Shown here piece by piece: positions 60,612-64,000 of a stretch of 64,000 bases of DNA. The stretch spans positions 1 to 64,000 of the forward strand of contig JABGVH010000036.1 of NCBI GenBank assembly GCA_018646195.1, written 5' to 3'. How positions within the stretch are numbered: position 1 is the first letter of the stretch; each line of letters starts with the position of its first letter. The stretch comes from Halobacteriovoraceae bacterium. GTDB lineage: Bacteria; Bdellovibrionota; Bacteriovoracia; Bacteriovoracales; Bacteriovoracaceae. The position numbers and the translations under genes were made by a program. A model generated the notes under the pieces. It saw only the letters and a program-made list of their open reading frames with translations, was not told where the DNA came from and did not search any database.

Positions 60612-61809
60612 GAGTTTTCAAGAAGAGCTCTACTTCCTCCATCGTATTATAAATAGAAAATGAAGCTCTTAGGGTAGGTTGTAGTTCTTGTTTATGGTAC
60701 CAAGCATGGCAACAATGTACACCCGACCTTAGCATGATATTGGAAGTTTTATCTAATAGAAGTGATAGCTCCCCTGAGTCTAAGCCTTCAATATAAAAAT
60801 TTACAATAGAACCTTTTTTAGAAGCGTCACTGGGACCAATTAATTTAACTTTTTCAAGTTTGGATAATTCTTCTGAAACAAATTTATTAAGCATTAATTC
60901 GTGCTCTGCTATCTGGCCATAATCAATAGAAGAAATAAATTTTAATGCAGCCGCTCCTCCTATTGCTCCTGAGTAGTTCTGTAAGCCGGCTTCGAGACGT
61001 TCAGGCAAGGCGGCAAGAGTGCAGTTCTGGTAGTCAACATCGAGAACTGTTTCACCACCAGTTAGAAATGGATCCAGCTTTTTCAAAAGGTCTTCTCGCC
61101 CCCAAAGGGCGCCCATTCCTGAGGGTCCAAATGCTTTGTGATAGGAGAATGCAATAAAATCAGCCTGCCAGGCCTTGACATCAATTTTTTGATGGGGAAG
61201 TCCTTGAGCGGCATCAACTAAAACTAGTGCTCCGTACTTATGCGCCAATTTTGAAATCTCGGTAATAGGTTGGGTGATTCCTGTTACATGGGAGGTTAGA
61301 AAAGTACTTACCAATTTAACATTGCCTTCTTTTAATAATTCTTCCAATTCAGAAAGCTCTTCACCGCTAGCTTCCAGGCCAAGTGAATAAGTTTTATGAA
61401 CGACATCTTTCCTATGGGCCAAAAATTGCCATGGAAGTAAATTTGAATTGTGTTCAAAGTCACTTGTGATTACAACCTGTCCACTTGCTAAGCCTAGTGA
61501 CTGCGCCACTAGGTTGATGGACTCGGTGGTATTGCGGGTAAAGATGACCTCTTGTGTTTTATAGGCGTTGATATGCCTTGCTGTAATATTGCGGGCCTCA
61601 GCAAAGGCCAAACTAGTTTTTTTTCCAAAATAATGAATCGAACGATTATGGCAAGAGGGATGGTTATTGTAATAACCAGTTATCGCTTCAATTACTGACT
61701 TTGGCTTCAAAGTCATGCAGGCATTATCAAAATAGATCAGCGGTTTTCCCTTCTCTGTGAGAGAAAGGGGAGGAAATTGTGAACGAACAAACGAGCTGTC
61801 TATGGCCAT
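60586..61809 (-). CDS. SufS/CsdA-type cysteine desulfurase
   Basis: These PLP enzymes take sulfur from cysteine onto an active-site Cys. The 407-residue protein has YFDNACMTLKPKSV at the N-terminus, VDAAQGLPHQKIDV with the PLP Asp, FSYHKAFGPSGMGALWG with the PLP Lys near residue 225, and MLRSGVHCCHAWYHKQEL with the catalytic Cys (in HCC, where HCA is usual). It is last in a leftward four-gene operon with a PP-loop ATPase, suggesting sulfur delivery in a thiolation pathway; no SufU/SufE or IscU gene is visible. Confidence 0.85.
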   Translation of the reverse strand: MAIDSSFVRSQFPPLSLTEKGKPLIYFDNACMTLKPKSVIEAITGYYNNHPSCHNRSIHYFGKKTSLAFAEARNITARHINAYKTQEVIFTRNTTESINLVAQSLGLASGQVVITSDFEHNSNLLPWQFLAHRKDVVHKTYSLGLEASGEELSELEELLKEGNVKLVSTFLTSHVTGITQPITEISKLAHKYGALVLVDAAQGLPHQKIDVKAWQADFIAFSYHKAFGPSGMGALWGREDLLKKLDPFLTGGETVLDVDYQNCTLAALPERLEAGLQNYSGAIGGAAALKFISSIDYGQIAEHELMLNKFVSEELSKLEKVKLIGPSDASKKGSIVNFYIEGLDSGELSLLLDKTSNIMLRSGVHCCHAWYHKQELQPTLRASFSIYNTMEEVELFLKTLKDFLKYY

Positions 61810-62177
61810 ACTCTTATAACTATAAAAGCGCCGCTTAAAATAGTAAAGAAGAAGCCAGAGAGAATGATTAAGTTGAAATAGCGAAAGTTAAAACCTGATA
61901 ACCAAGGAGAAATTCGATAAAACCTTCCGCTCAAATTGCATTTTAAATTGGGAAGAATACTTGAGCTCTGGATTAAGTCCATATTGGCGCGCAGAATGAT
62001 GGTGTTTACTTGATGGAGCTTTTTTAAGCCTAGGAATTGCAAAGGCCAGCTCAGCGGCATAAGTAATAGTGAGATGGCCAGTAGTGGAAGTGAAAGAGTC
62101 AACATTCCCAGTATCGAGATCCTTTCTGTCTTTAGATTTGCACCACAGCATTCAGTGGTTCTGTCCAAGAGCCCCAT
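61800..62177 (-). CDS. Small membrane protein of unknown function
   Basis: The 125-residue protein has two hydrophobic regions, one at residues ~22-50 (MLTLSLPLLAISLLLMPLSW) and one at residues ~100-122, with a CC pair near the N-terminus (TTECCGAN). It lies between the PP-loop and desulfurase genes with a 1-base gap and a 10-base overlap, so it is co-translated with them. I recognise no family. Confidence 0.6.
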   Translation of the reverse strand: MGLLDRTTECCGANLKTERISILGMLTLSLPLLAISLLLMPLSWPLQFLGLKKLHQVNTIILRANMDLIQSSSILPNLKCNLSGRFYRISPWLSGFNFRYFNLIILSGFFFTILSGAFIVIRVWP

Positions 62178-62178
62178 C

Positions 62179-63045
62179 TTAAAAAACCTTCTTACGTTTT
62201 TTTTCGTGCTTGTCGTCGGTTAGGAACTTAGTAAAAAATGAAATCTTATCTTTGAAGAAACCAAGAGTATCGTCTTGGTACTCGTCATAAGTCCTGGTCG
62301 CCAAAAAATACTTTATAGCAAATATATTAAATAATACAAATTGAAAACAGCGTGGCTGTCTTTTTCTATCGTAGTCAGACCCTTTAACATTAGGGCTCGG
62401 GGCAAGCCCCATCTTATAGAGTAAATGACCAGAGGTTTTATTGGCATCACCCTTTTTGGCATCCGCCCTTTGCTCGAGTACCGCTTCGTCACCAGCTACA
62501 TTTGAGCTAATAATCATATGCTCTTTATTAATAAAGGTAGCTTCTTCTGGCGCTTCAAAGTCAAATACGGGATTTGAATAGGCGATTCCAAAATGGATAT
62601 ACATTTTTTTAAGCTCATCAATAACCGGCTTCATTTGGGCCGGGAACATTGTCATACCTTGATTCGCCCCATCACTGACATGCCATACTTTATTTTCCAA
62701 ACAATATTTAATAGTTCTGATATGCATCGAAAGTTTACATAGTCCACAGGTACTTAGTAGCTGAAATTTATGCTTAAAGAGGTGTTTAATATAGCGTTCG
62801 TAGGAAACGAATTTAAAAAGCTTATCTATATTAATAATTTCGTGAGTCACTCTTTCGGACCCATACTTTTCTATCAACATATCGGCATTCAATTTACTAT
62901 TCTCAACCGAGGCGATACCTAGCCGGCTATATGTTATTAGATGAACCTTGCGGAACTTATCCACTGCCAATGCAGCCGCCAAGGTGGAATCAGTCCCACC
63001 TGAAAAGAGCACTACAATTTCACGATCCGCTAATTGTTCAGTCAT
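62179..63045 (-). CDS. PP-loop ATP pyrophosphatase-like protein
   Basis: The ~288-residue protein has the N-type PP-loop VVLFSGGTDSTLAAALA near residue 14, LITYSRLGIASVENSK, and later STCGLCKLSMHIRTIKYC with a CxxC pair, the arrangement of enzymes that adenylate a substrate for thiolation or amidation (QueC-, TtcA- and WbpG-like groups). A cysteine desulfurase in the same operon supports sulfur transfer. The ATG at 63045 overlaps the preceding stop by 8 bases; TTG at 63057 is the alternative. The substrate is unknown, but glycan context makes a sugar or sugar-nucleotide possible. Confidence 0.75.
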   Translation of the reverse strand: MTEQLADREIVVLFSGGTDSTLAAALAVDKFRKVHLITYSRLGIASVENSKLNADMLIEKYGSERVTHEIINIDKLFKFVSYERYIKHLFKHKFQLLSTCGLCKLSMHIRTIKYCLENKVWHVSDGANQGMTMFPAQMKPVIDELKKMYIHFGIAYSNPVFDFEAPEEATFINKEHMIISSNVAGDEAVLEQRADAKKGDANKTSGHLLYKMGLAPSPNVKGSDYDRKRQPRCFQFVLFNIFAIKYFLATRTYDEYQDDTLGFFKDKISFFTKFLTDDKHEKKRKKVF

Positions 63046-63244
63046 GTTTTTTCTCAAGTGAGTCGGGGTTTTTTTCAGTCTCTGCTTTTTTCAATTCTTT
63101 CAGAATAAAATTGAGGATGCCAAAATAGGTGAAATAGAAAAATTGGGTGATCCAACCTAGCACTTCGCTCAGCAGAATCCTTAGCCTCCAAGGCATAATG
63201 ATTCCTAAAAGGCAGAGGAATAATCCTATCAATTTACTAAACAC
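63038..63244 (-). CDS. Small membrane protein (68 aa)
   Basis: The product has a hydrophobic N-terminal half (LIGLFLCLLGIIMPWRLRI and GWITQFFYFTYFGILNFIL) and a charged C-terminal tail (KKAETEKNPDSLEKKHD). It is the first gene of the four-gene operon and overlaps the PP-loop gene by eight bases. The length and two-segment pattern are like small SxtJ-type proteins of glycan loci, but no firm family match. Confidence 0.5.
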   Translation of the reverse strand: MFSKLIGLFLCLLGIIMPWRLRILLSEVLGWITQFFYFTYFGILNFILKELKKAETEKNPDSLEKKHD

Positions 63245-63397
63245 AGAAGGCCTTTATTTTGGTTTCTAATACCCCTGTAGTTTAGCATGGGTTTGCAGGC
63301 TAGAGACAGTGCTTATCTCCTTGATTTTAAAGCTTTTAGAGGCCACTCTTAGACATTTTCATAGACTTGGCCTAAAGTTACTTGAAAGGGAAAGGGT

Positions 63398-63895
63398 ATG
63401 TCAGTCGAGTTCAACACAGCCGATCTAGTTGAAATAGGTCCAGAGTTAATTGCCAAGTTAAAAGCTATGGCACTCGACAGTCCCTTGAAACGCGCCCGTT
63501 ATTGCCTGCATCGAACCCACGGTGAATTGATTCAAGAGATGGTAATCGCGCTCCATCGCGATAGCTATGTCAGGCCCCATCGCCACCCCATTTTAAAGAG
63601 CGAGTCTTACCACCTAATTGAGGGCCAGTTAGATGTACTGGTCTTTAATAGCAACGGAAGTCTCAAAAAGAGAATTGAACTAGCGCCGCCATCTCAACAG
63701 AAATCCTTTCTGCTGCGAATAATGGAAGGCAATTGGCATATGCCACTGGCGCAAAGTGAATGGGTTATTTACCACGAAATATTAGAAGGTCCCTTTAATA
63801 AACAGCAAATGGTTGAATACGCCGATTGGGCAGCCGCTGAGGACCACCAGGTCGACGCTAAAAAATACCTGTCGGAATTACGAGCTGCCAAATGA
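63398..63895 (+). CDS. wbuC: WbuC-family cupin
   Basis: The 165-residue protein has a cupin core with RPHRHPILKSESYHLIEGQL, giving the His and Glu metal ligands, then LDVLVFNSNGSLKK, with RARYCLHRTHGELIQEMVIA before it as in WbuC. WbuC-type proteins occur in O-antigen clusters of E. coli and relatives and are putative sugar-modifying enzymes of unproven activity. It has an AAAGGGAAAGGG leader and overlaps the following epimerase gene by four bases. Confidence 0.85.
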   Translation: MSVEFNTADLVEIGPELIAKLKAMALDSPLKRARYCLHRTHGELIQEMVIALHRDSYVRPHRHPILKSESYHLIEGQLDVLVFNSNGSLKKRIELAPPSQQKSFLLRIMEGNWHMPLAQSEWVIYHEILEGPFNKQQMVEYADWAAAEDHQVDAKKYLSELRAAK

Positions 63896-64000
63896 AAGTG
63901 GTAGTAGGGGCCGGGGGATTTATCGGCAGCGCGGTCGCCGAATATTTTACTGCCAATTATACTGGCAGTTTACTTGGGCTAGACCATGGTCAATTAGATC
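63892..64000 (+). CDS. NAD-dependent epimerase/dehydratase, N-terminal part
   Basis: The frame from the ATG at 63892 reads MKVVVGAGGFIGSAVAEYF and continues open to the window end. GAGGFIG is the Rossmann NAD(P)-binding motif of short-chain nucleotide-sugar epimerases and dehydratases, followed by an acidic residue in GLDHG. With WbuC it belongs to a sugar-nucleotide pathway. The C-terminus is outside the window. Confidence 0.7.
   Translation, partial: MKVVVGAGGFIGSAVAEYFTANYTGSLLGLDHGQLD

Noticed and set aside
61888-62151. 87-codon ORF within the 125-residue membrane protein gene
   Set aside because: It is a shadow in another frame. The 125-codon frame has operon-compatible spacing and hydrophobic segments.
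1-64000. CRISPR arrays, insertion sequences or an origin of replication
   Set aside because: No regularly spaced repeats, no transposase or integrase motifs with terminal repeats, and no DnaA-box cluster were seen by reading; no computed search was possible.

Overview
The window looks like chromosomal DNA from a low-GC Gram-negative bacterium. It has an RND efflux permease, lipoproteins, Tat-type and Sec-type signal peptides, an O-antigen-type ABC exporter and type IV prepilin-like cleavage signals. The mix of a CT398-type zinc-ribbon protein, a glycine-rich prepilin, a stand-alone S74 domain and DUF1552/c-type cytochrome cassettes fits Bdellovibrionota (Bacteriovorax-like) or a related former deltaproteobacterial group. 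That placement is inference. No tRNA, rRNA, CRISPR array or transposase was seen.

Layout. 1-5100 is housekeeping: the end of an RND pump, a coiled-coil zinc-ribbon gene, and an aroC-aroB-aroA shikimate operon. 5200-9340 holds a lone ORF6N gene and a leftward unit of two very small genes, an ABC exporter with an unusual N-terminal extension, and a DUF1854 protein. 9340-9735 is a hairpin-rich intergenic stretch. 9735-14434 has a large repeat-rich prepilin-like protein, a DsbA-fold protein without its CxxC, and an amidohydrolase lipoprotein.

14513-45081 reads as a surface-glycan or glycoconjugate locus. It has GT-C membrane glycosyltransferases, a NodU-type carbamoyltransferase, three GT4 glycosyltransferases, an S24/S26-like peptidase, a PqqD-like protein, a Wzm/Wzt exporter, a nucleotidyltransferase-like protein, two divergent radical SAM/SPASM proteins, two DegT-type aminotransferases with hydrophobic inserts, a dolichyl-phosphate-mannose-synthase-like GT2, a ChbG-type deacetylase, HemN, a GT-B enzyme and two methyltransferases.

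The most striking element is a three-gene cassette present three times, at 34293-38448 (+), 45096-49251 (+) and 52127-56302 (-). Each copy encodes, in order and with overlapping ends, a DUF1552 protein with a twin-arginine N-terminus, a ~195-205 residue exported protein with four conserved cysteines that ends in WQ(I/V)P, and a ~600 residue di-heme c-type cytochrome. SGNH hydrolases flank two copies, and a CRTAC1-like FG-GAP/ASPIC-UnbV protein lies between two others. I read this as an extracytoplasmic redox or hydrolase module expanded by duplication next to a glycan locus. Its substrate is unknown.

56431-64000 continues the surface theme with DUF5989, two SGNH proteins and an SPL-like radical SAM protein. 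After it come a compact leftward operon pairing a PP-loop ATPase with a cysteine desulfurase and two small membrane proteins, then a WbuC-like cupin and the start of a nucleotide-sugar epimerase. Many genes in the locus have a TATAAT-like -10 element only 5-11 bp before the start codon, which suggests widespread leaderless or near-leaderless transcription.
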